NCBI GenBank assembly: GCA_042091275.1
Contig: JBELHR010000007.1
Span: 1-64,000 of the forward strand
Reading direction: 5' to 3'
DNA: 64,000 nt
DNA from: JBELHR01 sp042091275
Lineage (GTDB): Bacteria; Bacteroidota; Bacteroidia; Flavobacteriales; Flavobacteriaceae
Part shown: positions 8,770-16,522 of the stretch, piece by piece
Position numbering within the stretch: position 1 is the stretch's first letter
How the letters are laid out: every line of letters begins with the position of its first letter
Program-made: the position numbers and the translations under genes
The notes under the pieces: model-generated
What the model saw: the letters and a program-made list of their open reading frames with translations, nothing else
What the model was told of the DNA's origin: nothing
The model's database searches: none

Positions 8770-9758
8770 TCCAATAGTTCCGTCAACTGAGCCATCTCTC
8801 TTTTGGCGTCCTTTCCTTGGTATAAAATTCGGTAAACCGTATCGATTATTGGAGTATTAGCTTGGTGGGTTTGATTTAGAATAAAGGCACTTTTTGTGGC
8901 GTAATATCCTTCTGCAACCATAGACATCTCCATTTTTGCAGATTTCACTGTATAGCCCTTACCTATCATATTTCCAAACATTCTATTTCTAGAGAAGGTA
9001 GAGTAGCCAGTAACCAAAAGATCTCCCAAGTAGGCAGAATTATTAATATTCCGCTTCATCTTGTGCATCTTTTTGATGTATCGCTTCATTTCTCGAATAG
9101 AATTTGACATCAAAACCGATTGAAAGTTGTCTCCGTAGCCAAGACCGTGAGCAATACCCGCTGAAATCGCATAAATATTTTTCAACATTGCAGCATATTC
9201 CGTTCCTATAATGTCGTCAGATATCTTACATCGTATATAAAAACTAGTCAAATACTCGGAAAGCTCTTCCGCTTTTTCTTCGTTTCTACAAGCAATGGTC
9301 AAATAAGACAATCGCTCCATAGCCACTTCTTCCGCGTGACAAGGTCCTGTAATTACTCCTATTTGATCGTAAGGTATATCGTAAACTTCGTGAAAGTGCT
9401 CACCGACGATGAGTCCCGTCTCTGGAACAATTCCTTTTATGGCAGAAAAAATTAGCTTATCCGCTAGACTGACGTTAAGCTTTTGTAATTCGCTGTGAAC
9501 GAATGCCGAAGGAATAGCAAAAATAGCAAGGTCTGCGTATTCCATCAATTCGTTTATATCGTGAGAGAGCTTTAGTTTTTGAGGGTCTATTTCTGCAGAA
9601 GATAAATAGTTGGGGTTGTGTCCGTGTTTTTCGATATGTCGAATAGCGGAATCACTTCTCATATACCATCCTATCTCATCTATATTCTCCGTGAGCATCT
9701 TAACTATAGCTGTAGCCCAACTTCCTCCTCCAAAAACAGCAATTTTAGGTCGACTCAT
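8766..9758 (-). CDS. gpsA: NAD(P)-dependent glycerol-3-phosphate dehydrogenase
   Basis: A 330-residue enzyme that reduces dihydroxyacetone phosphate to sn-glycerol 3-phosphate for phospholipid synthesis, which pairs functionally with plsC in this window. The Rossmann motif is IAVFGGGSWATAI. Later blocks are FAIPSAFV, the catalytic-lysine region GTEYAAMLKNIYAISAGIAHGLGYGDN, and LVTGYSTFSRNRMFG. The chosen ATG at 9758 begins MSRPKIAVFG; the longer frame to 9782 would contain the -7 box. The enzyme is cytoplasmic or peripheral to the membrane. Convergent overlap with the upstream hypothetical gene by 4 bp. Confidence 0.95.
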   Translation of the reverse strand: MSRPKIAVFGGGSWATAIVKMLTENIDEIGWYMRSDSAIRHIEKHGHNPNYLSSAEIDPQKLKLSHDINELMEYADLAIFAIPSAFVHSELQKLNVSLADKLIFSAIKGIVPETGLIVGEHFHEVYDIPYDQIGVITGPCHAEEVAMERLSYLTIACRNEEKAEELSEYLTSFYIRCKISDDIIGTEYAAMLKNIYAISAGIAHGLGYGDNFQSVLMSNSIREMKRYIKKMHKMKRNINNSAYLGDLLVTGYSTFSRNRMFGNMIGKGYTVKSAKMEMSMVAEGYYATKSAFILNQTHQANTPIIDTVYRILYQGKDAKREMAQLTELLD

Positions 9759-9769
9759 TTTTTTTGTGT

Positions 9770-9777
9770 CAAAATTA
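9770..9777 (-). promoter_or_regulatory. Putative -7 box (TAATTTTG) of gpsA
   Basis: Minus-strand TAATTTTG fits TAnnTTTG and ends 11 bp before the gpsA ATG, giving a very short leader. It supports the ATG at 9758 over 9782. Confidence 0.35.
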
Positions 9778-9860
9778 AACATTCTACTGACTTTTGCAGT
9801 ATTTATTATCCCTTTAAGGATTCGATTCCTCTATTAAAGATACAAATATATTATGCTTTA

Positions 9861-11342
9861 ATGGAGATAATGGCTAAATTCGAACAGAAATTTACGCTAT
9901 TGACTAAGCTAAAATCCTTTTTTAAAGACACCGTAACCTACGGACTTGCAGCGGTGCTACCAAGGGCGATTAATATCGTTTTGATTTCCTTGTTTACCGA
10001 TAAACTCACCACCTCGGAGTTCTCTGTCAACACCAGTTTTTATGTATATATCGCTTATTTAAATGTCCTGTTGACTTACGGTATGGAAACTGCTTTTTTT
10101 AGGTTTTACAATACCGAAAAGAAGCCTTTATCTGTTTTTTCAACTTCTTTTATCAGCTTACTGGCTACCGCCTTGATGGCTTTGATCGTTTTACTACTCT
10201 ACGCTGAACCAATTTCTGCGTTTATGGGTTTTGACAGAGCGATCTACTTTCAGCTGTTGATAAGTATTGCAATTTTAGATACCGTAATGGTGATCCCTTT
10301 TGCTTACCTGAGAGTTTTGGGTAAATCCAAATCCTATTCTCTCTACAAAGTTCTCAACGCACTTATTTTTGGGGTATTTAATGTTTTGTTTTTGGTCTAT
10401 CTACCCCAGTGGACAGAGGGAGGAAAGACCATATCCTTCTATGATCCAAATCTAAAAGAGGGTTATATTTTTATTGCTAATTTGATTGCTAGTGGGTTTA
10501 CATTCTTTTGCTTGCTATCTGTTATTCGCAAGGTAGAGTGGGCTTTTGATTGGTCTCTCTGGAAAAAAATGATGTCTTATGCATGGCCTGTCCTAGTTGC
10601 AGGTTTGGCTTTTACTACCAACGAAAACTTAGATAAACTTGTATTGGATAAGCTTTTGGGGCCAGAAGCAATGGGTGCATATGCAGGGGCCTATAAAATT
10701 GGGGTTATCATGATGCTGTATATTTTGGCGTTTAGGCTAGGAGCGGAGCCGTTTTTCTTTAATCTGGCAAAGTCTGAAAACGCAAAGCAAACCTATGCCA
10801 TAGTCACTAAATGGTTTACAATTTTAGGCGTAATATTTATGCTTTTTGTAGTGGTGTTTATTGAACCTATAGCTGGACTTTTGCTCCGGTCTCCCGATTA
10901 TATGGATGCTTTAGGCATCGTTCCTATTATTTTAGCAGCAAATTTATTTTTGGGGATTTATAACAACCTTTCCGTCTGGTATAAAATGACTAATAAAACA
11001 CGATATGGCATGTATATTTCTGTTTTTGGTGCCGTAATTACTATTGTATTTCTCTTTACATCTATTCCTGTATTGGGTTATTTCGGGGCAGCATGGGCAA
11101 CATTTGTAGCCTATGGTGTGATGATGCTAATTTCTTTTGTGTTGGGAAGAAGACATTATCTAGTGCCTTACGAATACCTGCGGATTTCTCTTTATTTGTT
11201 ATTTGGTATTGGTTTTAGTTTTCTACACTTTTACAACTTTAAAAATAATTATATTTTGGGATGTCTAGGAATTCTGGCTTTTGTCTCCATCTTGTTTTTC
11301 GCAGAAAGAGCTACCATAAATAAAATTTTAAAAAAAGTTTAA
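9861..11342 (+). CDS. Polysaccharide/lipid flippase of the Wzx/MOP superfamily
   Basis: A multi-spanning membrane protein of 493 residues with about 12-14 hydrophobic segments. It begins KFEQKFTLLTKLKSFFKDTVTYGLAAVLPRA in two stretches, and the amphipathic start followed by a first helix containing Leu-Pro-Arg is typical of oligosaccharide-repeat flippases in Bacteroidota. The protein probably moves a lipid-linked glycan across the inner membrane. The substrate is unknown and no capsule cluster surrounds it. I chose ATG 9861 (ATG 9870 is equally possible); the open frame extends further upstream into gpsA antisense, but that part is not family-like. Followed 9 bp later by dut, so probably co-transcribed. 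Confidence 0.85.
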   Translation: MEIMAKFEQKFTLLTKLKSFFKDTVTYGLAAVLPRAINIVLISLFTDKLTTSEFSVNTSFYVYIAYLNVLLTYGMETAFFRFYNTEKKPLSVFSTSFISLLATALMALIVLLLYAEPISAFMGFDRAIYFQLLISIAILDTVMVIPFAYLRVLGKSKSYSLYKVLNALIFGVFNVLFLVYLPQWTEGGKTISFYDPNLKEGYIFIANLIASGFTFFCLLSVIRKVEWAFDWSLWKKMMSYAWPVLVAGLAFTTNENLDKLVLDKLLGPEAMGAYAGAYKIGVIMMLYILAFRLGAEPFFFNLAKSENAKQTYAIVTKWFTILGVIFMLFVVVFIEPIAGLLLRSPDYMDALGIVPIILAANLFLGIYNNLSVWYKMTNKTRYGMYISVFGAVITIVFLFTSIPVLGYFGAAWATFVAYGVMMLISFVLGRRHYLVPYEYLRISLYLLFGIGFSFLHFYNFKNNYILGCLGILAFVSILFFAERATINKILKKV

Positions 11343-11351
11343 ACCCTAATT

Positions 11352-11783
11352 ATGACTGTTGAAATTATAAATAAATCCAAGCACGACCTTCCAAAATACG
11401 AAACATCCAGATCCGCGGGAATGGATTTGAGAGCAAATCTCGATAAGGCTGTGGAATTGTTGCCACTAGATAGATGTATTATACCTACAGGCTTGTATAT
11501 GGCTTTAGACAAAGGATTTGAAGCTCAGGTAAGACCTAGGTCTGGTCTAGCAGCAAAAAAGGGGATAACTGTACTGAATTCTCCAGGAACCATCGATGCC
11601 GATTATCGCGGAGAAATAGGAGTGATACTCGTAAATCTCTCTAAAGAACCCTTTCTCATAGAAGATGGGGAACGAATTGCACAACTAGTAATAGCAAAAC
11701 ACGAACAAGTTGCCTGGTCTGTTGTGGAATCCTTGGACAAAACAGACAGGGGAGAGGGTGGATTCGGAAGCACGGGGGTCTAA
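11352..11783 (+). CDS. dut: Deoxyuridine 5'-triphosphate nucleotidohydrolase (dUTPase)
   Basis: A 143-residue trimeric dUTPase that hydrolyses dUTP to dUMP and pyrophosphate, keeping uracil out of DNA and feeding thymidylate synthesis. All five motifs are present in order: SAGMDLRA, GLYMALDKG region, RPRSGLAAKKG, GTIDADYRGEIGVILVN, and the C-terminal arm RGEGGFGSTG that closes over the active site. Standard length. It sits directly behind the flippase gene. Its stop overlaps the stop of the convergent ABC ATPase gene by 4 bp (CTAA). Confidence 0.96.
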   Translation: MTVEIINKSKHDLPKYETSRSAGMDLRANLDKAVELLPLDRCIIPTGLYMALDKGFEAQVRPRSGLAAKKGITVLNSPGTIDADYRGEIGVILVNLSKEPFLIEDGERIAQLVIAKHEQVAWSVVESLDKTDRGEGGFGSTGV

Positions 11784-12751
11784 GCTTTCGAGACGATTCT
11801 CTTTTTCCAATAGTTACCGCTTGGACGGATAAAATGTCTAGAGCCGACATCAAGAGAGGTGTCACACATAAAATAAATAATTTCTGTGTCCATTTTAGAC
11901 TCTATTAAAAACTGGCCTTCTTTGAGATAGCTAGCTATAACTTCCACTTGAATTCCAGACTTGCTTAGCCTCAATTCATTGGGGTATAAGAGATAATCTT
12001 CTCGTGTATCCAAGTCAACTAATTCTCCGTTCAATTGGTTTACATCGCCAAAAAAAGAAGCGATGTATTTTGTTTTCGGTTTGTGGTAAAGCTCTGAGGG
12101 AATATCGTTTGCAATGATTTTGCAATCGTCAATAACCATGGTTCTATCGGCAAAAGAAAGAGCATCAGTAGTATCGTGTGTAGCGACCAAACAAGAAACC
12201 TTTTGCTCTTTTAAATATCGAAAAAGACTTCTTCTGAGACTGTTCTTTTTAAAATTATCGATATGACTAAAAGGCTCGTCCAAAAGCAGTATTTCCGGTT
12301 CCTTTGCAAGTACTCTCGCCAGAGCGACACGTTGCTTTTGACCACCGCTTAGATGCTTGACTTTTGAATTGAAATAACTTCCCATTTCAACCACATCTAA
12401 AAGTTCTCTAATTCGCCGTTCTTTCTTTTTTGGGTCTTGGTTACTCAGATATTTTCCAACATTCTCAGCAACCGAAATATAGGGCATCAAATCAAAATCT
12501 TGGGGGAGATATTTCATAAACGGCTCTCCTGGAACCAAATAAAATTCAGGTCCTAAAAGTTTTACTTCTCTGTGAAAAATTTCGCCGTGACTAGGAGCTA
12601 ATAAACCGTATATTAATTCTAATAAAGTGCTTTTACCACAACCACTGGGCCCAACTACTGCGAGATATTCGCCTTGTTTCAAGGAGAAAGAAATATCCTT
12701 TAGTATTTGCTTCTCACCGTAACTGAAAGAAATTGATTTTAGCTCGAGCAT
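11780..12751 (-). CDS. ABC transporter ATP-binding protein with C-terminal TOBE-like region
   Basis: A 323-residue ABC ATPase. Walker A is GPSGCGKST, the Q-loop region is YLPQDFDLMP, the signature is LSGGQKQRVALARVLA, Walker B is EILLLDEPFSHID and the H-loop is CLVATHD. About 90 residues follow the ATPase core and look like a TOBE domain, as in PotA/FbpC-type importers of iron, sulfate or spermidine. No permease or binding protein lies next to it. Neighbours are dut (convergent) and recA (upstream, same strand, separated by a terminator). The transported substrate is therefore unknown. It would act at the cytoplasmic face of the inner membrane. Confidence 0.88.
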   Translation of the reverse strand: MLELKSISFSYGEKQILKDISFSLKQGEYLAVVGPSGCGKSTLLELIYGLLAPSHGEIFHREVKLLGPEFYLVPGEPFMKYLPQDFDLMPYISVAENVGKYLSNQDPKKKERRIRELLDVVEMGSYFNSKVKHLSGGQKQRVALARVLAKEPEILLLDEPFSHIDNFKKNSLRRSLFRYLKEQKVSCLVATHDTTDALSFADRTMVIDDCKIIANDIPSELYHKPKTKYIASFFGDVNQLNGELVDLDTREDYLLYPNELRLSKSGIQVEVIASYLKEGQFLIESKMDTEIIYFMCDTSLDVGSRHFIRPSGNYWKKRIVSKA

Positions 12752-12794
12752 ATTCTAATTTTATTCAAAATTAAGCTATACGCGCAACATAGAG

Positions 12795-12828
12795 CAAAAA
12801 AAAGCTCCTTTCGGAGCTTAATTTTTAT
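12795..12828 (-). terminator. Rho-independent terminator after recA
   Basis: Stem AAGCTCC/GGAGCTT (12802-12808 with 12813-12819), 4-base loop, and an A-run on the plus strand that becomes the T-tract on the minus strand, just after the recA stop. Confidence 0.8.
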
Positions 12829-13835
12829 TCTTGATTTTCAATTGCTTCCACAATTTTGTTTTCGAGTTCTTCCGCTAATTCTGGGTTGTCTTTGATTAAA
12901 CCTTTGACAGCATCTCGTCCTTGACCTAGTTTGGTCTCTCCATAACTAAACCACGATCCGCTCTTTTTGATAATCCCGTAGTCCACACCAATATCTAAAA
13001 TCTCACCGACCTTAGAGATTCCGGCACCGTACATTATATCAAATTCAGCTTGCTGAAACGGTGGAGCAACCTTGTTCTTAACCACCTTTACTTTTGTAGC
13101 ATTACCTATTACGCGATCTCCATCCTTTATCTGAGTTCTTCTTCTGATATCCAAACGAACAGATGCGTAAAACTTCAATGCATTACCACCAGTTGTTGTC
13201 TCTGGATTTCCAAACATAACACCAATCTTCTCTCTGAGTTGGTTGATAAAGATTACGGTACAATTCGTTTTGCTTATGGTACCCGTTAACTTTCTCAAAG
13301 CTTGAGACATTAAACGCGCGTGAAGACCCATTTTCGAATCCCCCATTTCACCTTCAATTTCACTCTTTGGAGTAAGTGCGGCAACCGAGTCAATTACTAT
13401 AATATCAATAGCTCCAGAACGAATTAAGTTTTCAGCGATTTCTAAGGCTTGTTCTCCGTGATCTGGCTGAGAAATGATTAAATTGTCAATATCTACACCT
13501 AAACTCTCTGCATAATATCTATCAAAAGCGTGTTCTGCATCAATAAAGGCAGCAATTCCACCTGCTTTTTGAGCTTCGGCAATTGCATGTATTGTCAAGG
13601 TGGTTTTACCAGAAGATTCCGGTCCGTAAATTTCCACAATTCTACCTCTTGGGTAACCTCCAACACCGAGTGCTAAATCTAATCCTAAAGATCCTGAAGA
13701 AATTGTGTCTACATCCTCGTGTACGACATCTCCCATTTTCATTACAGCTCCCTTTCCGTAGGTTTTATCCAGTTTGTCTAAGGTGAGCTTTAAGGCTTTT
13801 AATTTAGCCTCTTTTTCTTTTGTATCTTGTGCCAT
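12825..13835 (-). CDS. recA: Recombinase RecA
   Basis: A 336-residue RecA, the ATP-dependent strand-exchange protein of homologous recombination and trigger of LexA cleavage where present. Walker A is GPESSGKTTL, then IDAEHAFD, Walker B IIVIDSVAAL, DNA-binding loop L1 region EIEGEMGDSKMG, FINQLREKIGVMFGNPETTTGG (L2 region, shown in part) and the KVVKNKVAPPF block. The C-terminal acidic tail is short (ENKIVEAIENQE). Length is normal. No LexA box was recognised upstream. The bases before the ATG contain TAATTTAG, a one-mismatch -7 box. Confidence 0.98.
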   Translation of the reverse strand: MAQDTKEKEAKLKALKLTLDKLDKTYGKGAVMKMGDVVHEDVDTISSGSLGLDLALGVGGYPRGRIVEIYGPESSGKTTLTIHAIAEAQKAGGIAAFIDAEHAFDRYYAESLGVDIDNLIISQPDHGEQALEIAENLIRSGAIDIIVIDSVAALTPKSEIEGEMGDSKMGLHARLMSQALRKLTGTISKTNCTVIFINQLREKIGVMFGNPETTTGGNALKFYASVRLDIRRRTQIKDGDRVIGNATKVKVVKNKVAPPFQQAEFDIMYGAGISKVGEILDIGVDYGIIKKSGSWFSYGETKLGQGRDAVKGLIKDNPELAEELENKIVEAIENQE

Positions 13836-14001
13836 TCTGTGATATTTTTTTATCTCTGAGGGCTAAATTACGTAATTTTTTAGTAGAACATTACTGAAAA
13901 TTGTAGTATTCGTTAATGCTTGAAAACGAAATATTTAGCCTAAGTAAAATGGCATTTTAAAGGCTTTTATTATAATGATAAGTGCTTAAATGAAACTTGT
14001 G

Positions 14002-15063
14002 TTAGAAGGCTTCTCCTATTCTAAAGTACACGCCCCAGTCATCTCTTCCCGCAGCGACATCCAATCCGATGTTCATATGGTTTGATGGAAAAACATTAAA
14101 GCGTATCCCAGTTCCAATACTCGGGAGTAAAAGTCCATTGAAATCCTCGTTATCCGATCCGTAAATAGTGGCTAATCCTCCAAAACCGACAAGACCAAAT
14201 TTTTCCGAAATATTATAGCGATATTCTCCCTGAAAATCAAAGAGACCTTCTCCTCTATATTTCCCTTGGGTATATCCTCGTAAATCTGTTCCCATAGCCA
14301 CAATTTCTTGATTAAAACCAATTTCACCAAGACCAAACTGACCGTAAATTCGAGCTGCAAAAACATCTTTTTTAGACCTCATTGCCCAATATTTGTTTGC
14401 AGAGACTGTGAGAATATTAGAGCTCTGGTCATTCGATAACCAGGTCGGATAAGAATTCCATTCCATAGAAATTAAATTACCTCCGTATGGATAGTAGACA
14501 TTATCTCTATTGTCAAACTCTAAAATAAGTCCAGGACTGTGAAATTGACTCGATATTTCGCGATCCGATAATATATCAAATACAGTTCCAAAACTGGTGT
14601 ACATATAGACAATACCTCCGTACAAATTATCTGTAATCTTACGTTCTAAAATCGTTTTAAAGAACCAAGCATCTGTGCTATAATCGATATAATTATTGAT
14701 AATGTTTGAGACAAAAACTTGAAAATTAATATTTCCATTACCTCCGCCTGCCATTATACGCCACTTGTCTTCGTTTAAGTACAATTTGGCAAAACCCATA
14801 ACAAAATAGGTTTTGTTTGTGGAGTAAATTCCTAAACCTCCCACTAAAGATTGAGGTGAAATAGTATCTTTTTTATTGATATTCCACATATACATAGGAA
14901 CTACACCTCCAGCAAATCCAATAGATCTACTGTAATTTATATAAGGTGCAGGAACAAATTTTGACGGAGCAATTGTAGAAGTATCTCCAACACTACTCGG
15001 TGGGACTTGTCCAAAACTATTTAAACTAAAAAATAGTAGTAAAAGAAAAAATATTTGTTTCAT
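14002..15063 (-). CDS. BamA/TamA-type outer membrane beta-barrel protein
   Basis: A 353-residue exported protein with a clear signal peptide (KQIFFLLLLFFSLNSFGQ at the start), followed by alternating amphipathic strands with many aromatic residues. The body resembles the bacterial surface antigen (Omp85 barrel) domain without POTRA repeats. Typical features are the glycine/aromatic strand patterns and a C-terminal strand ending FRIGEAF, with terminal Phe as in BAM substrates. It is predicted to form an outer-membrane barrel. The exact role, such as porin or small translocase, is unknown. It ends the rpiB-GNAT-barrel operon; the start lies 2 bp after the GNAT stop. Confidence 0.75.
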   Translation of the reverse strand: MKQIFFLLLLFFSLNSFGQVPPSSVGDTSTIAPSKFVPAPYINYSRSIGFAGGVVPMYMWNINKKDTISPQSLVGGLGIYSTNKTYFVMGFAKLYLNEDKWRIMAGGGNGNINFQVFVSNIINNYIDYSTDAWFFKTILERKITDNLYGGIVYMYTSFGTVFDILSDREISSQFHSPGLILEFDNRDNVYYPYGGNLISMEWNSYPTWLSNDQSSNILTVSANKYWAMRSKKDVFAARIYGQFGLGEIGFNQEIVAMGTDLRGYTQGKYRGEGLFDFQGEYRYNISEKFGLVGFGGLATIYGSDNEDFNGLLLPSIGTGIRFNVFPSNHMNIGLDVAAGRDDWGVYFRIGEAF

Positions 15064-15064
15064 A

Positions 15065-15517
15065 TCAAACGGTTTTAATCATTTCCATATGGGGTATTCC
15101 ATCCTCTAAATAAGTCTTACCTGTGGGAGTAAATCCAAGAGACTTATAAAATCTTTCTAAATAACTTTGAGCGGAAATTTTGATATCCTTTCCCTGATAC
15201 ATTCGCTCTAGATAACGGATAGAGGATTGCATAATCTGGATACCAAAGTCCTTTTTTCTATGGCTCATTTTAACCAAAACTCTACCTATACTAGTTTGAT
15301 CAAAATATTCTCCCGGCCCAAAAACTCTTGTATAAGCAACCAATTCGCCTCCCTGATAACCACAAATATGAAAAGCTACTTGATCTTTAAAATCCATGTC
15401 TTGATAAACACAATCTTGTTCTACCACAAAGACCTCTGAACGCAGAGATAGAATTTCGTATAACTCTTTTGTATCGAGCTCGGCAAAAGACTTTATTTTA
15501 AAATCTAGTTTAGGCAC
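15065..15517 (-). CDS. GNAT family N-acetyltransferase, ElaA-like
   Basis: A 150-residue single-domain GNAT protein. It opens with the ElaA-type block FAELDTKELYEILSLRSEVF and FVVEQDCVYQDMD, followed by the acetyl-CoA binding region IGRVLVKMSHRKKDFGIQIM. The usual R/QxxGxG/A loop is here RKKDFGI, a little degenerate. The C-terminal block is LERFYKSLGFTPTG...HMEM. It probably transfers an acetyl group from acetyl-CoA to a small molecule; the substrate is not known for this subfamily. It overlaps the end of rpiB by 8 bp and is followed by the barrel protein, so it is in one operon with them. Confidence 0.87.
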   Translation of the reverse strand: MPKLDFKIKSFAELDTKELYEILSLRSEVFVVEQDCVYQDMDFKDQVAFHICGYQGGELVAYTRVFGPGEYFDQTSIGRVLVKMSHRKKDFGIQIMQSSIRYLERMYQGKDIKISAQSYLERFYKSLGFTPTGKTYLEDGIPHMEMIKTV

Positions 15518-15941
15518 AAGAAATTTTATTTACTCTATTCTGATGTCTTCCTCCTTCAAATTCTGTGTTGAGGAATAAATCTACGAAACCTAGTGCTTGG
15601 TGTACTGAAACAAATCTAGCAGGAATGGTCAAAATATTTGCATCGTTATGCTGTCTAGTCAATTGAACCAACTCATTATTCCAACAGAGTCCTGCTCGAA
15701 TTCCTTGGTGTTTATTGGCAGTCATTTGAGCACCATTTCCACTTCCACATAAAATAATTCCAAACTTAGCTTCACCAGATTCTACAGCGTCTGCAACTGG
15801 ATGAATAGAGTCTGGATAATCCATGCTATCACTAGAGTCTGTACCAAAATTTATTACCTTGTGGCCAGCAGATTCTAACATTTTAATTATTTCAAATTTG
15901 TATTCTGTACCCGCGTGGTCATTACCAATTGCTATTGTCAT
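15510..15941 (-). CDS. rpiB: Ribose-5-phosphate isomerase B
   Basis: A 143-residue RpiB/LacAB-family isomerase interconverting ribose 5-phosphate and ribulose 5-phosphate in the pentose phosphate pathway. The N-terminal IAIGNDHAGTEYK carries the phosphate-binding Asp-His pair. The catalytic cysteine is in IILCGSGNGAQMTANKHQGIRA, and RHNDANIL-type sequence is represented by RQHNDANILTIPARF. The Arg-rich end (EGGRHQNRVNKI) closes the active site. Length is typical. First gene of the rpiB-GNAT-barrel operon, divergent from rnr across the long non-coding region. Confidence 0.96.
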   Translation of the reverse strand: MTIAIGNDHAGTEYKFEIIKMLESAGHKVINFGTDSSDSMDYPDSIHPVADAVESGEAKFGIILCGSGNGAQMTANKHQGIRAGLCWNNELVQLTRQHNDANILTIPARFVSVHQALGFVDLFLNTEFEGGRHQNRVNKISCA

Positions 15942-16522
15942 AATATTGTTTTTTTGAGGGTATAAAGTTAATAAATATGAGTTATTAACAGGTATTTTGG
16001 TTTTTTAATAAATAAAATTATTAATCCTTAAAAATCAATTCATTACCTAAATTTACAAATTGTTGATAGATTCTAAATACTTTTGAAAAACAAATTTGCT
16101 CGTCTCAATATTTTTTACAAACCAAAACTGCAACTGAAAAAACAAATTTTATTGTTAGAATTTTAACACAAGTTATACACGAAAAAAAGGGTGGTTATTA
16201 AAATCCAATTCAATAAATATTTATCAACGAATTAATGTTTATTAAAATAATTTTAAGCGCTAAGGTTTCTGTAATCGACTAAAAATAAGAATGTTTCCAA
16301 TTAACAATATGTTAACAATTATTTAAAAAAACTCACTTAAAATAAATTCAATAAAGTTTTTGTACATGTTAACACTATATAATGTTCATTATATTTTTTT
16401 TTTAATTTTTAAAAGAAAGAATAATAATATTATATAATGTTGAAAACTCAAGTAACTTTGATTTAACGAATATTATATCTAATCGAGAAGTATTATTTGT
16501 AACTTGAATTGAAATATAGAAT
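15942..16522. other. Long AT-rich intergenic region with DnaA-box-like sites; candidate replication origin
   Basis: This is the only stretch over 300 bp without a gene. It is extremely A+T rich and lies between the divergent genes rpiB and rnr. One-mismatch matches to TTATnCACA are TTATTAACA at 15982-15990, TGTTGATAG (reverse orientation) at 16061-16069 and TTATACACG at 16173-16181. GTTAAC motifs recur at about 16310 and 16367. A run of T and A at about 16393-16440 could serve as an unwinding element. The rnr promoter also lies here. The parS-like cluster about 6 kb away fits an origin-proximal location, but such weak boxes arise easily in AT-rich DNA. No reading frame or RNA gene was recognised. 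Confidence 0.3.
16453..16460 (+). promoter_or_regulatory. Putative -7 box (TAACTTTG) of rnr
   Basis: TAACTTTG matches TAnnTTTG, 62 bp before the rnr ATG. No TTG at normal -33 spacing. Confidence 0.3.

Noticed and set aside
9618..9860. Extended N-terminus of the flippase frame.
   Set aside because: It is antisense to gpsA, hydrophilic and unlike the family start; the protein begins at 9861 or 9870.
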